NCBI RefSeq assembly: GCF_011067135.1
Contig: NZ_JAAMOW010000003.1
Coordinates: forward strand, 248,001-312,000
Origin: Solimonas terrae
GTDB lineage: Bacteria; Pseudomonadota; Gammaproteobacteria; Nevskiales; Nevskiaceae
Direction: 5' to 3'
Length of the DNA stretch: 64,000 nucleotides
This document shows positions 18,509-27,013 of this stretch, piece after piece. The number at the start of each line of letters is the position of its first letter. The first letter of the stretch is position 1. Below the pieces are notes generated by a model, which was given only the letters and a program-made list of their open reading frames with translations, was not told the origin of the DNA and did no database searches. The position numbers and the translations under genes were made by a program.

Positions 18509-19809
18509 ATAAGCAGCTTTCTGCAGCGGCTATATTCGTGGCCGTGTTTTGTGCTCCGTTTCAATGGATCCAAATAGCTGGGTCGTTAACGATCTCAGAT
18601 CTCGGGTTTGTGATGTCGGCTGGCCTCTTGCTATGTGGTGTCGTGTTTTCCGCCGCCTACTTCCCAAATTTCAGAAGTAATTTTATATATTGGTTCTTAA
18701 TTTTATATGTTGCGAACCTGATTATCCAGGTAGTATCGCTTGTGCATTCGCCGAAGCCGATGCAGGGGTTATTTGACATTTTGCGAGATGCCATTTATTT
18801 AAGCTGGGTTATCCTTTTATTTTCTGGGATATCAAGAATAGGCTTTGTAGATGCTTGTCGTATTATATACAGGGCCGCTTTTATTTCAGGAATTGGAGTG
18901 CTGATAGTCGCCTCTATTCAGCTCGCCCATAAAGGTATTCATCCGATCGATGTCTACGTCAGAGCGTTCGTTGATCTTGATCCGGACCGCATACAGTATT
19001 CTGTCTTTAAAGGGCTCTTTAACGAAACAGACGCGGACACATATAGTTCAGCTACGCGGCATACCATGGCATTGCTTTTTACTCTCGGCCTAGCTTGCGC
19101 AAAATGTGTCGCCTATGTGAACAAAAGAGAGCGACATTTTTCGGCAATTGTTCAAGTGTTTCTCGCGGCTTTGATTTTGGCGACGCTCAGCCGTCAAGCG
19201 ATCGTTGCGCTGCTGTGGGTTTTTATGTCTAGCTCAGTCTTTATGAGTGGCGACAAAAGAAAGGCTCGATACGGAATTGTTTTGGGATTTTTTGTTTCCG
19301 TGGCGTTAGCTATCCCTGCTTGGGATTTTATTAAAATAAAATTCATTGATGATATTTTGGAAAACCCTCGAGTCGAACGGTACGGGCAGGCACTGATAGA
19401 GATAAGTAAACATCCGTTTTGGGGGTATGGCGCAGGCTCCTTGGTCGATAACTCTTACTACGCTGACCAGTATGTAATTAACGCTTGGCATCAAGGTGGT
19501 CTGATGTCTCTTATCGCTGCTGTAGGTGTGACCTTACTGTTATTGCTCCAGCTTCTCCGTCCAGCGTTTAGTCGGCTTCCAGAGGGAAAAAAGATATTCT
19601 GTCTTTGGTGCTCTTGGTTAGCTATATTTCCATTGATTCGATTGCTTGTTAGCTTGCGCGGCACATTCGACATGTCCGCTTGTATTGCTCTAGCTCTTTT
19701 GTTCTTTCTTGCTGGACAGCTATTAAATCGTGGAGACAGCCGTCAGCCAAATATCGAGACCAACTTTCGCTTTCAGAATTGGAAATTGCGGCCTTATGAA
19801 AGCGCATAG
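18505..19809 (+). CDS. O-antigen ligase/polymerase-like membrane protein (Wzy candidate)
   Basis: A 434-residue polytopic protein with about eleven hydrophobic segments. A long non-membrane loop contains HPFWGYGAGSLVDNSYY near residue 305; a loop with a 'G-x-G-x-G' and an N-s-y-y element is typical of Wzy/WaaL-like enzymes. It would join repeat units in the periplasm. The gene is visibly AT-rich compared with wzc and the flanking genes, as are the next two genes. It is assigned Wzy mainly because the locus has Wzx, Wza and Wzc and no other candidate. Confidence 0.75.
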   Translation: MNKQLSAAAIFVAVFCAPFQWIQIAGSLTISDLGFVMSAGLLLCGVVFSAAYFPNFRSNFIYWFLILYVANLIIQVVSLVHSPKPMQGLFDILRDAIYLSWVILLFSGISRIGFVDACRIIYRAAFISGIGVLIVASIQLAHKGIHPIDVYVRAFVDLDPDRIQYSVFKGLFNETDADTYSSATRHTMALLFTLGLACAKCVAYVNKRERHFSAIVQVFLAALILATLSRQAIVALLWVFMSSSVFMSGDKRKARYGIVLGFFVSVALAIPAWDFIKIKFIDDILENPRVERYGQALIEISKHPFWGYGAGSLVDNSYYADQYVINAWHQGGLMSLIAAVGVTLLLLLQLLRPAFSRLPEGKKIFCLWCSWLAIFPLIRLLVSLRGTFDMSACIALALLFFLAGQLLNRGDSRQPNIETNFRFQNWKLRPYESA

Positions 19810-20497
19810 CTTTATCAGATCGGCATTGTTTGACGCAGTAAGGTTATATGATCCATACCCTTATCGCCGCTATATGCGGGCCAATAGGATAGTATTCATC
19901 CACGTCCCCAAAACCGGTGGAACTGCATTTCTGGATGCTATGAAGGCTAAGAGGGCGCGCATGCATATTCCTTGGCAGGTCTTCTGGCAAGCTAACAAAT
20001 ATCGATTTGAACGTTACAGGAAGCTGGCTGTAGTGAGGAACCCTTACGATCGCGTGGTGTCAATATACAGCTATCTAATGGGCGGAGGATCTCCCGGCAC
20101 AGATGGACCGCTGGCGGCTGACGTGGCTCGTCGCGCTCCTAATTTCGAGTCGTTTGTTCTTGAATATCTTCAGCCATCCAGAATTTGTCTCCATAATTTG
20201 TTTCGCCCGCAGGCATTCTACGTTTGTGACCATGCTGGAAAAATAATGGTTGATCATTTGTGTCGATTTGAAAATCTGCAAGCCGATCTTGATCAGGTAC
20301 TGCGCGCCGTTGGTATGAAAAATGTTGTTCTAGCGCCTGTAAATCGATCTGTGCGGAGTTTGGATTGGCGTACTTACTATACTGAGGCTAGCGCGGAGCG
20401 CGTTCGAGAACTTTACAGTTGCGACTTTGACGCTTTTGAGTACGAACGTAGCTTTGAAATTCCTGACTCGAGAGAGTCTTTTTCGATCGCGAGTTAA
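19796..20497 (+). CDS. Sulfotransferase family 2-like protein
   Basis: This 233-residue protein carries IVFIHVPKTGGTAFLDAM near residues 32-49, the PAPS-binding loop of the sulfotransferase 2 family. LAVVRNPYDRVVSIYSYL near residue 81 is its 3'-phosphate site. ENLQADLD and a C-terminal YE..F segment also fit. It differs clearly from the sulfotransferase at 16.5 kb, so the locus has two unrelated sulfotransferases. ATG 19796 overlaps the polymerase stop by 14 bases with no strong ribosome-binding site, suggesting translational coupling. Base composition is low GC, as in its neighbours. Confidence 0.85.
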   Translation: MKAHSFIRSALFDAVRLYDPYPYRRYMRANRIVFIHVPKTGGTAFLDAMKAKRARMHIPWQVFWQANKYRFERYRKLAVVRNPYDRVVSIYSYLMGGGSPGTDGPLAADVARRAPNFESFVLEYLQPSRICLHNLFRPQAFYVCDHAGKIMVDHLCRFENLQADLDQVLRAVGMKNVVLAPVNRSVRSLDWRTYYTEASAERVRELYSCDFDAFEYERSFEIPDSRESFSIAS

Positions 20498-20502
20498 GTG
20501 CC

Positions 20503-21483
20503 ATGACCTTGGTATCACTGCTGTTAGCGTTCCCGCTCACGATAAGCTCGGGGCAAAGCAGTGCTAAATGCGGTATTGTTGATTCAGGAGTTTTGCGAAG
20601 TGCTCCTGATATTCTCGATTTATCAAAGAACCGTTGTTGGCGCATAGAAGCAAGCAAGCGGTCGCAACCCGTGGTGGTGTCTACTCCTGAAGGGCCGGTG
20701 GTTCACATTAAATGGAGGCCTTGCGACTATCTGGGGAAGGGATTTCGTACCGAAATTGTGCAAAACGTGGTCGCGTCAGATAGGGCTCAGGGCGGCGTAT
20801 GGGGGGTTGAAGACGAAAAGCGGTTTCCTAGAGTTTCATATGATTGGTCGTTCTCGCTGAACGACTCAGGGCATCTCATAGGTGATTGGAGTCGTGGTGC
20901 TTTCATTGCGCAATGGCACTCTAGTAATTTTGGTCCGCGAGATCGCGCCTTGGATGGAGGGTCTCCGGTTATAGGATTGTTCTACACAAAACCTTCTGGT
21001 TCGCAAGATTTGCACGGTACGTTGCAGTTGGCGATGAAGATTGCACGGGCTAGTGGTTACTGCCGATCTTCGGATGATTTAGTTAATGATCGATTTTGCC
21101 GAGTCGTTCTAGCCGAGGCGCCAATTAGTGAAAATGAAACTCATCGCGTTCATGTGGATGTTGAGTGGGATCGCCCTGGAAAAACAGGAGCGGTCGGCGT
21201 GCTCGTTGACGGTAAACCGATGCCAGCGGCACCAAACGATAATCAATCTGGTGACCGCTTCATCTACCCCAACAAGCAGAATTCGGCGCCAGATCGTATG
21301 CAGATGGGCCTTTATGTTCAAAGTAAATACAAAGAAGAACTGCAGGAGAAATTTGGTGTGAAAGCAAAGTCGGATAAGTTCTTGAGAGATAAAGAAAGTG
21401 ATGTAAGCCAGTTCTGCAGTGACGATCGAGAGCTGTCGCTGACTGTCAGTAATTTCAGCTTTACCGCACACGAGGTGCGCTGA
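20503..21483 (+). CDS. Secreted protein, possible polysaccharide lyase (heparin-lyase-I-like fold)
   Basis: 326 residues with an N-terminal signal sequence (MTLVSLLLAFPLTISSGQSSA). The order of motifs resembles Polysacc_lyase (PF14099) proteins: FRTEIVQN, a VSYDWSFSLND strand, FIAQWHSSNFG with the central QWH, a P-V-I-G-L-F strand, and HVHVDVEWD followed by GAVGVLVDGKP near the end. Such enzymes cleave uronate-containing polymers in the periplasm or outside the cell. It starts six bases after the sulfotransferase, so it is in the operon. The lyase assignment rests on motif order only; a carbohydrate-binding protein of the same fold is possible. Confidence 0.5.
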   Translation: MTLVSLLLAFPLTISSGQSSAKCGIVDSGVLRSAPDILDLSKNRCWRIEASKRSQPVVVSTPEGPVVHIKWRPCDYLGKGFRTEIVQNVVASDRAQGGVWGVEDEKRFPRVSYDWSFSLNDSGHLIGDWSRGAFIAQWHSSNFGPRDRALDGGSPVIGLFYTKPSGSQDLHGTLQLAMKIARASGYCRSSDDLVNDRFCRVVLAEAPISENETHRVHVDVEWDRPGKTGAVGVLVDGKPMPAAPNDNQSGDRFIYPNKQNSAPDRMQMGLYVQSKYKEELQEKFGVKAKSDKFLRDKESDVSQFCSDDRELSLTVSNFSFTAHEVR

Positions 21484-21496
21484 TCGTTGCCGCAGG

Positions 21497-22777
21497 CTAA
21501 ATCAGTCCGAATGTGAAGAAACCGAGTCGATATCGCACCATCAGCATTGCCGCCGCGTTTTGTATCGCTACGGTCAGGGTTATTGCCCAAGCCGCTCCCA
21601 CAACGCCGTGGTAACTGGTGAGTGCAACTGCCAGTGCAACCGCCAGGCAGCCGGAAAAAATCGAGATGTTGCGCATGTCTCGTTCGTGCCCTGTCATCTG
21701 CAGGAGCAGGCCAACGGAACCACTGGCCACGTTGACCCATTGGCCAAGTACCAGAATTCTGAGTAGAGCCGCGGCAGGTATGAATTCGTGACCGAAAAGC
21801 CGCATCAGCGGCGTCGCGGCGGCGGCGATTGCGCTGACCACGATTGTCGCAACAAGGGTCATCAAGCTGGTTGACCGTCTCGCAAGTCGCTTCAGGTCCT
21901 TTGCGTTGCCTTGCTGATGCAACGCTGCGAATCTGGGCGCTACCAGCATATTGGTTACCATCAAAACCAGGCTGATGAGCACGGCGGTTCTTTGTGCTGC
22001 CGCCAGCAGCGCAACTTGGGCTGCGCCAAGCCATATCCCTGAAACAATTTGTCCGCCCCAGCTCACGACCTGACTCATCAGCACCACAACCCATAGCGGA
22101 GCTGCGCTTTTCCACAGGGCTTCGGCGTCGGACATCGGGGGTGCTGCCGGTATTAATTTCGACCAAAGAGTCAGGGCCAGGAATAGAGTTGCAGCGCCGG
22201 CCAGCGTGTAAGCAGCGGCGCCCAATATCTCGCCGCGCGCAGGCAGGGAGATCAGCGTTGCGAGCGTCAGCAGCAACACAAAGCTCAGCGGCAACCCGAT
22301 GTTCTGCAGAAAAGTGGCTATTTCCGGGCGTCGGGTGCCAATGAAACTTTGGGCGCACAGGACGTAAATGGTTGTCGCCGGGACCATCCAGGCCATGATT
22401 TGCAAGACTGGCGCCAGCGCGGGCTTATGAAACCCGTATTCGGCGATCATGCCGGCGGACAGGCAGACCAACGCGGCAGTGCAAAGCGACGTGCGAACTG
22501 ACCACTTGAGCGCCAAACGGAAGGCGCCTTGCACTTTGTTCCACTCGCCGTTGGCCGCATGCATTCCTATGTGCCGCACCAGCGCATTGTCCAAGCCAAT
22601 TCTGGAAAAAGCCGATAGTACGGTCACGATGGACAGCGAAAGTAAAACGAGGCCGGCATCCTTGGCACCCAGCAGCCGCGACGCCGTAATGGTGGCCAAA
22701 ACACCTGCAACACCGCCGGCGCCGCGCACGCCCAGAACCAAAAGCCAGTGCCGGGCTTTGGAGATTCCACCCTTCAT
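21497..22777 (-). CDS. wzx: Polysaccharide flippase (Wzx/MATE-type exporter)
   Basis: Moves the lipid-linked repeat unit across the inner membrane. 426 residues with about 12-14 hydrophobic segments starting with VLGVRGAGGVAGVLATITASRLLG, a typical Polysacc_synt N-terminus. LVLGQWVNVASGSVGLLLQMTGHE near residue 345 is also typical of RfbX-type flippases. ATG 22777 has GAGAG upstream; the frame is open 78 codons further but that part has no flippase similarity. The gene is convergent with the lyase-like gene (13 bases between the stops) and lies downstream of manC in the minus-strand half of the locus. Confidence 0.88.
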   Translation of the reverse strand: MKGGISKARHWLLVLGVRGAGGVAGVLATITASRLLGAKDAGLVLLSLSIVTVLSAFSRIGLDNALVRHIGMHAANGEWNKVQGAFRLALKWSVRTSLCTAALVCLSAGMIAEYGFHKPALAPVLQIMAWMVPATTIYVLCAQSFIGTRRPEIATFLQNIGLPLSFVLLLTLATLISLPARGEILGAAAYTLAGAATLFLALTLWSKLIPAAPPMSDAEALWKSAAPLWVVVLMSQVVSWGGQIVSGIWLGAAQVALLAAAQRTAVLISLVLMVTNMLVAPRFAALHQQGNAKDLKRLARRSTSLMTLVATIVVSAIAAAATPLMRLFGHEFIPAAALLRILVLGQWVNVASGSVGLLLQMTGHERDMRNISIFSGCLAVALAVALTSYHGVVGAAWAITLTVAIQNAAAMLMVRYRLGFFTFGLI

Positions 22778-23010
22778 GCTGTCGACTCTCGAAAATTTTC
22801 GGTCATTACAAAAGTGCAGTCGAGGCACCCTTGTTGATAAAGGTCCACAGTGGTGAGCGTATCGTGCTTGCGCGTCGATATTGCCGTTGGCGCTGACTTG
22901 GCTGCCGGCGACCGAGCCTGAAGGGCCGTTGATGGTCCAGGCGTAGCGTGCCGGACCGTTCACGGCTACAAGCCCCCTAGTCGGACTCTGGCAGACGGCA
23001 ACGGTGGGCA
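22778..23010 (-). other. Open in-frame leader before wzx with Ig-like-domain resemblance
   Basis: The 233 bases between wzx and manC stay open in the wzx frame. They encode ARYAWTINGPSGSVAGSQVS followed by a few residues (ANGNID), a pattern like a strand pair from bacterial Ig-like/PKD domains of surface proteins. It lacks a start with a ribosome-binding site. It may be a fossil of a deleted surface-protein gene or chance. It is not annotated as a gene. Confidence 0.3.
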
Positions 23011-24447
23011 TTAACGCCCATATATATCCTCAAATCGAACGATATCGTCTTCGCCGACGTAGCTTCCGGTCTGAACTTCGATGATTTCCAGCGGAATCTT
23101 CCCTGAATTGTCGAGGCGATGCTTGTTGCCGAGCGGTATGTACGTGGACTGATCCTCGGACAGGAGGAAGACCTTGTCCTCGATCGTTACCTGCGCAGTG
23201 CCGGACACGACGATCCAGTGCTCTGCGCGATGGTGATGCATCTGGAGCGAGAGCTTTGCGCCGGGCTTGACCATGATGCGCTTGACCTGGAAGCGGCCGG
23301 CGAGCGCAATGGTCTCGTACCAGCCCCATGGACGGTAGACGCGCGGGTGCACTTGGGCTTCACTGCGGCCTGACGCCTTGAGTCTCTGCACAATTTTCTT
23401 GACGTCTTGCGTATGGTCCCTGGATGCAATCAGTACGGCATCCGCGGTCTCGACCACGACATGATTTTCAACGCCGATGAGGCTTACCAGCCTTGAATTC
23501 GCACTGATCAGGTTATTGCGCGAGCCCTCGAGGAAGACATCGCCGCGGGCGACATTTCCACTGTTGTCGCTGGGTGGCAGCGCGGCGAGGTATTCCCAGC
23601 TGCCGACGTCATCCCATCCTGCGTCCATGGTCACCAGCGCTGCCAGTGCTGTCTTTTCCATGACGGCATAGTCGATCGAGTCGCTGCGACAGTTCTGGAA
23701 GCTGTCTGCGTGCAGGCGAATGAAATCGAGATCGTGCTTGCCGAGCCTGTATGCATTTTCGGCATTTTCGGCGATTCCCGGTTCGAATTTGGTAAGTTCT
23801 CCCAGAAAGACATTCGCACGAAAAACGAAAAGACCGCCGTTCCACAAATAGTCGCCGTCGGCAATGAATTTCCGGGCGGTCTCAAGATCGGGCTTCTCGA
23901 CAAACTGTGCGACCTGATAGGCGTCGCCATCCAGGGCTGTCCCTCTCTTGAGGTATCCGTAGCCGGTTTCCGCACGCGTGGGGACGACACCGAATGTGAC
24001 GATGTGGCCGGAGCTTGCGGCACCGCAGGCAGCGATGGCGCTGCGAACGAAGGCTTCGTTGTCCCGAACCGTGTGGTCGGCGGCCATCAGGAACACTGCG
24101 ACATCCTCGCCATATTTTTCCGTCGCGAAGTGTGCCGCCACCGCAGCGGCCGGAGCAGTATTCCGACCGGTCGGTTCCAGGATGATCGTTGCGTCCGTCA
24201 TGCCGATCTGTCGCAATTGCTCGGCAGCGATGAAACGATGCTGATCGCCGCAGATCACCAGCGGCGGCAGCGATCCGGGAATGCGAGCCGCACGGAGCGC
24301 GGTATTTTGCAGTAGCGACTTGTCGTCGATGAGGTTGAGGAATTGTTTTGGGTACTGCTCGCGGGATTGCGGCCAGAGGCGAGTGCCGGAACCACCGGCC
24401 AGGAGCACGGGAAGGATACGGATGGGAGCGTTGTTCGACGTGTTCAT
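23011..24447 (-). CDS. manC: Mannose-1-phosphate guanylyltransferase / mannose-6-phosphate isomerase
   Basis: Bifunctional 478-residue enzyme making GDP-mannose (and interconverting fructose-6-P and mannose-6-P). The N-terminal nucleotidyltransferase carries PVLLAGGSGTRLWPQSR at about residues 13-29 and FVEKPD near residue 180. The C-terminal cupin isomerase domain has PWGWYETI and QMHHHRAEHWIVVSG, with the metal-binding histidines near residues 405-411. The next gene toward wzx follows 233 bases downstream; manB lies 117 bases upstream on the same strand, giving the GDP-mannose supply unit for the polysaccharide. Confidence 0.94.
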   Translation of the reverse strand: MNTSNNAPIRILPVLLAGGSGTRLWPQSREQYPKQFLNLIDDKSLLQNTALRAARIPGSLPPLVICGDQHRFIAAEQLRQIGMTDATIILEPTGRNTAPAAAVAAHFATEKYGEDVAVFLMAADHTVRDNEAFVRSAIAACGAASSGHIVTFGVVPTRAETGYGYLKRGTALDGDAYQVAQFVEKPDLETARKFIADGDYLWNGGLFVFRANVFLGELTKFEPGIAENAENAYRLGKHDLDFIRLHADSFQNCRSDSIDYAVMEKTALAALVTMDAGWDDVGSWEYLAALPPSDNSGNVARGDVFLEGSRNNLISANSRLVSLIGVENHVVVETADAVLIASRDHTQDVKKIVQRLKASGRSEAQVHPRVYRPWGWYETIALAGRFQVKRIMVKPGAKLSLQMHHHRAEHWIVVSGTAQVTIEDKVFLLSEDQSTYIPLGNKHRLDNSGKIPLEIIEVQTGSYVGEDDIVRFEDIYGR

Positions 24448-24544
24448 GCGGCTGATTCGTCAGTAGTTGGTGCGAGAATTTGAGATGCCTTGCTGCCGGA
24501 GCGGTATGGACGTTAGCCGAAGCGCAACATTTTGTGCTTTGGGT

Positions 24545-24570
24545 GATCGCGGCTTGCGCCGCTCCTACAG
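24545..24570. repeat. REP of the GTAGGAGCGGC...GCCGCGA type at the manB stop
   Basis: On the minus strand this reads CTGTAGGAGCGGC-gcaa-GCCGCGATC, a hairpin repeat common between genes of Xanthomonadales and Pseudomonas. It is different from the CCTCGATAC family. Its TAG supplies the stop codon of manB, so the repeat has replaced the original end of that gene or landed exactly at it. Confidence 0.7.
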
Positions 24571-25941
24571 GTGTGCTGGGGCAGGGCTGCTCAACTGGTC
24601 GATCAGGCCCAACAATTCGGTAGTGCGCTGACGCATCAAGGCTTCGTCTGCGCGGGACTCTACGTTGAGACGCAGCACCGGTTCGGTGTTGGAGCCGCGC
24701 AGATTGAAGCGCCAGGCCGGGAATTCCATGCTGAGGCCGTCTGTGTGGTCGGTCGCTCCTGTCCCAGCATACCGCGTGCGGATGCCTTCAATGACGGCTC
24801 TTACGTCCGGAACTGTGCGGTTGATCTCACCGCTCGCCGGGTAGCGTCTGACGCGCTCTTCGACGAGCGCGGACAGGGGCCTGCCTGATTCGGATATCAG
24901 CTTGGCGACCAATAGCCAAGGCAGCATTCCGCTGTCGCAGTAACCGAAGTCGCGGAAATAGTGATGTGCGCTCATTTCGCCACCGTAGATGGCATCTTCA
25001 TGGCGCATGCGCTCCTTGATGAAGGCGTGTCCCGTCTTCGATTGCACGGCAATGCCACCCGCTGCCGACACGATATCAATCGTATTCCAGATCAACCTCG
25101 GGTCGTGCACGATCTTTTGGCCGGGTGTCGCACGCAGTAGCGCTTCAGCGAGCAGCCCGACAATGTAGTACCCCTCGATGAATGTTCCGTTTTCATCAAA
25201 CAGGAAACAGCGATCGAAATCTCCATCCCACGCAACTCCGAAATCGGCACCGGACTGCGCAACGGCATCGCTGGTTGCGCTGCGATTTTCTGGCAGCAAT
25301 GGATTCGGTATGCCGTTCGGGAAGCTCCCGTCAGGGTCAAAATTCACCCGAATCAGCTCAAATGGCAGGTGCGGCGACAGTGCCTCAAGCAGAGGGCCGG
25401 CAGCCCCATTTCCCGGATTGACCACCACTTTCAATCGGTGCGTACCGGGTGGTGGCATATACGCTCGCAAAAAATCGACGTAGCGCTGCCGGAAACTGGC
25501 CGCTCGAACGGGCGCTGGTCCGCTCGGACAGATTTCCACCGAACTCGCCGTCATTCGTTCCAGATCGCGAAGTCCCGAATCGCCTGAAACCGGAATCGCA
25601 CCGCCGAGCACCAGCTTCATCCCGTTGTAGTCAATGGGGTTGTGGCTGGCCGTGACTTCGATGCCGGCATCGACTCCGGGCTGCTGTGCCGCCCAGTACA
25701 CTTCTTCGGTGCCGCAGAGTCCGAGGTCCAGTACGTCCACACCTCGCTGACTCAGGCCGTGCGCCAGCGCGTTGAGGAGCGTGCTGCTCGAGTGCCGGAT
25801 ATCGCGGCCCAGTGCCACCGTTCGTGGCTGGAATCGCTCCGCAAAAGCAAGGCCGAGCCGGAATGAGATGTTCTCATTCAGCTCGTCGGGAACGCGCCCC
25901 CGGATATCGTATGCCTTGAAGCATTTGAGTGAACTTTGCAT
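24565..25941 (-). CDS. manB: Phosphomannomutase / phosphoglucomutase
   Basis: Interconverts mannose-6-P and mannose-1-P (or glucose phosphates), the step before ManC. 458 residues. The N-terminus is FKAYDIRGRVPDELN, the active-site phosphoserine loop is GIEVTASHNPIDYNGMK near residue 96, the metal-binding loop AWDGDFDRCFLFDENG is near residue 236, the sugar-binding GGEMSAHHYFRD near residue 316, and the phosphate-binding RGSNTEPVLRLNVE near residue 412. ATG 25941 is chosen; a GTG at 25977 abutting the tauE stop would add 12 residues. The gene follows tauE and precedes manC on the same strand. Confidence 0.93.
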   Translation of the reverse strand: MQSSLKCFKAYDIRGRVPDELNENISFRLGLAFAERFQPRTVALGRDIRHSSSTLLNALAHGLSQRGVDVLDLGLCGTEEVYWAAQQPGVDAGIEVTASHNPIDYNGMKLVLGGAIPVSGDSGLRDLERMTASSVEICPSGPAPVRAASFRQRYVDFLRAYMPPPGTHRLKVVVNPGNGAAGPLLEALSPHLPFELIRVNFDPDGSFPNGIPNPLLPENRSATSDAVAQSGADFGVAWDGDFDRCFLFDENGTFIEGYYIVGLLAEALLRATPGQKIVHDPRLIWNTIDIVSAAGGIAVQSKTGHAFIKERMRHEDAIYGGEMSAHHYFRDFGYCDSGMLPWLLVAKLISESGRPLSALVEERVRRYPASGEINRTVPDVRAVIEGIRTRYAGTGATDHTDGLSMEFPAWRFNLRGSNTEPVLRLNVESRADEALMRQRTTELLGLIDQLSSPAPAHL

Positions 25942-25977
25942 GACTCGGGGTTTGAATATTGAGCGGGAAGTTGGCAC

Positions 25978-26766
25978 TTACAGCGAGATCATTTTTATGC
26001 CGGACGCAACAAGCGCCAGCGCGATCGCCGCCCGGATGACGTTTTCGGGTGCGCGGCTGCTCGCGAACGAGCCGATGATGACCCCTGGCACGCTGCCAAG
26101 AAGCAGTGTGAGCATCAAGACGTAATTGACATTGCCTAAGAGCAAATGTCCGGTTCCGGCGACGATGGTCAGCGGCACGGCGTGCACGAGATCCGTGCCT
26201 ATCAGCTTCGCCGGCTTCATGCGCTTGGGATACAGGTAGAGGAGCATGACCGCGCCGAGCGCGCCAGCGCCGACCGACGTGAACGTCACGAGGAAGCCCA
26301 GAATGGCACCGGCGAAGACAGTCAAGGCTGGCTGAATCAACTTGAATTGTGTCGGCATGGTTTCACGTAACCGATTGCCGACGGCATGCACTTTCTGGCG
26401 AAAAATCGTTGCGACTGCCGTGACGATGAGCACGACGCCCAGAGCCGTCATCATCCGGGCATCCTGTGAACTCTGTACCGCGCTGGTGTGGAGCCAGACG
26501 AGCGTCAGGACCGCAGTTGGGATGCTACCCGCGCTAAGGCGTCGAAATACCTCCCAGTCCACCGAACCGTGATGCTGATGCACAGTGCCACCGACGAGCT
26601 TCGTGACGGCGGCGACCCAAAGATCTGTGCCCACTGCCGTGCGCGGTGCCACGCCGAACAACAGCATCAGGACAGGCGTCATCAAAGCGCCACCACCAAC
26701 TCCAGTCAATCCAACGAGGAATCCAATACCTAGCCCGGCTGCGCTGTATGACCAGTCAATATGCAT
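25978..26766 (-). CDS. Sulfite exporter TauE/SafE-family permease
   Basis: 262 residues with about eight membrane spans in the two-repeat TauE/SafE layout. The first repeat opens with GIGFLVGLTGVGGGALMTPVLM and continues with VGTDLWVAAVTKLVGG. The second has GAILGFLVTFTSVGAGALGAVMLLYLYP and LIGTDLVHAVPLT. Family members move sulfite or related organosulfonates and anions. It lies immediately upstream of manB (the gap before its first ATG is 36 bases, and a possible GTG abuts the tauE stop), so it is likely co-transcribed with manB-manC-wzx. With two sulfotransferase genes in the locus, a role in sulfur-anion handling for polymer sulfation is an attractive inference. Confidence 0.88.
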   Translation of the reverse strand: MHIDWSYSAAGLGIGFLVGLTGVGGGALMTPVLMLLFGVAPRTAVGTDLWVAAVTKLVGGTVHQHHGSVDWEVFRRLSAGSIPTAVLTLVWLHTSAVQSSQDARMMTALGVVLIVTAVATIFRQKVHAVGNRLRETMPTQFKLIQPALTVFAGAILGFLVTFTSVGAGALGAVMLLYLYPKRMKPAKLIGTDLVHAVPLTIVAGTGHLLLGNVNYVLMLTLLLGSVPGVIIGSFASSRAPENVIRAAIALALVASGIKMISL

Positions 26767-27013
26767 TTCTATTAATTGTTATGATTGAGTTATTGGGGTG
26801 AAGCCCCATGTTTCCGTGTAGCTTTTGGGTATCTCTATACGTAAATATTGCTGACGCAAAAAGCTTGCCCATGCATCTTGGGTTGCCCGACAGAGATATC
26901 TTCAACTCAAGTGAGAATATCGTTAAAATGGCGAATTGCTTTTCAGTTATCTGAATTTACTTCAAAATTCGACCATTAATATTCCAAGTTGAACGACTGC
27001 GAGAAAAGAAACA

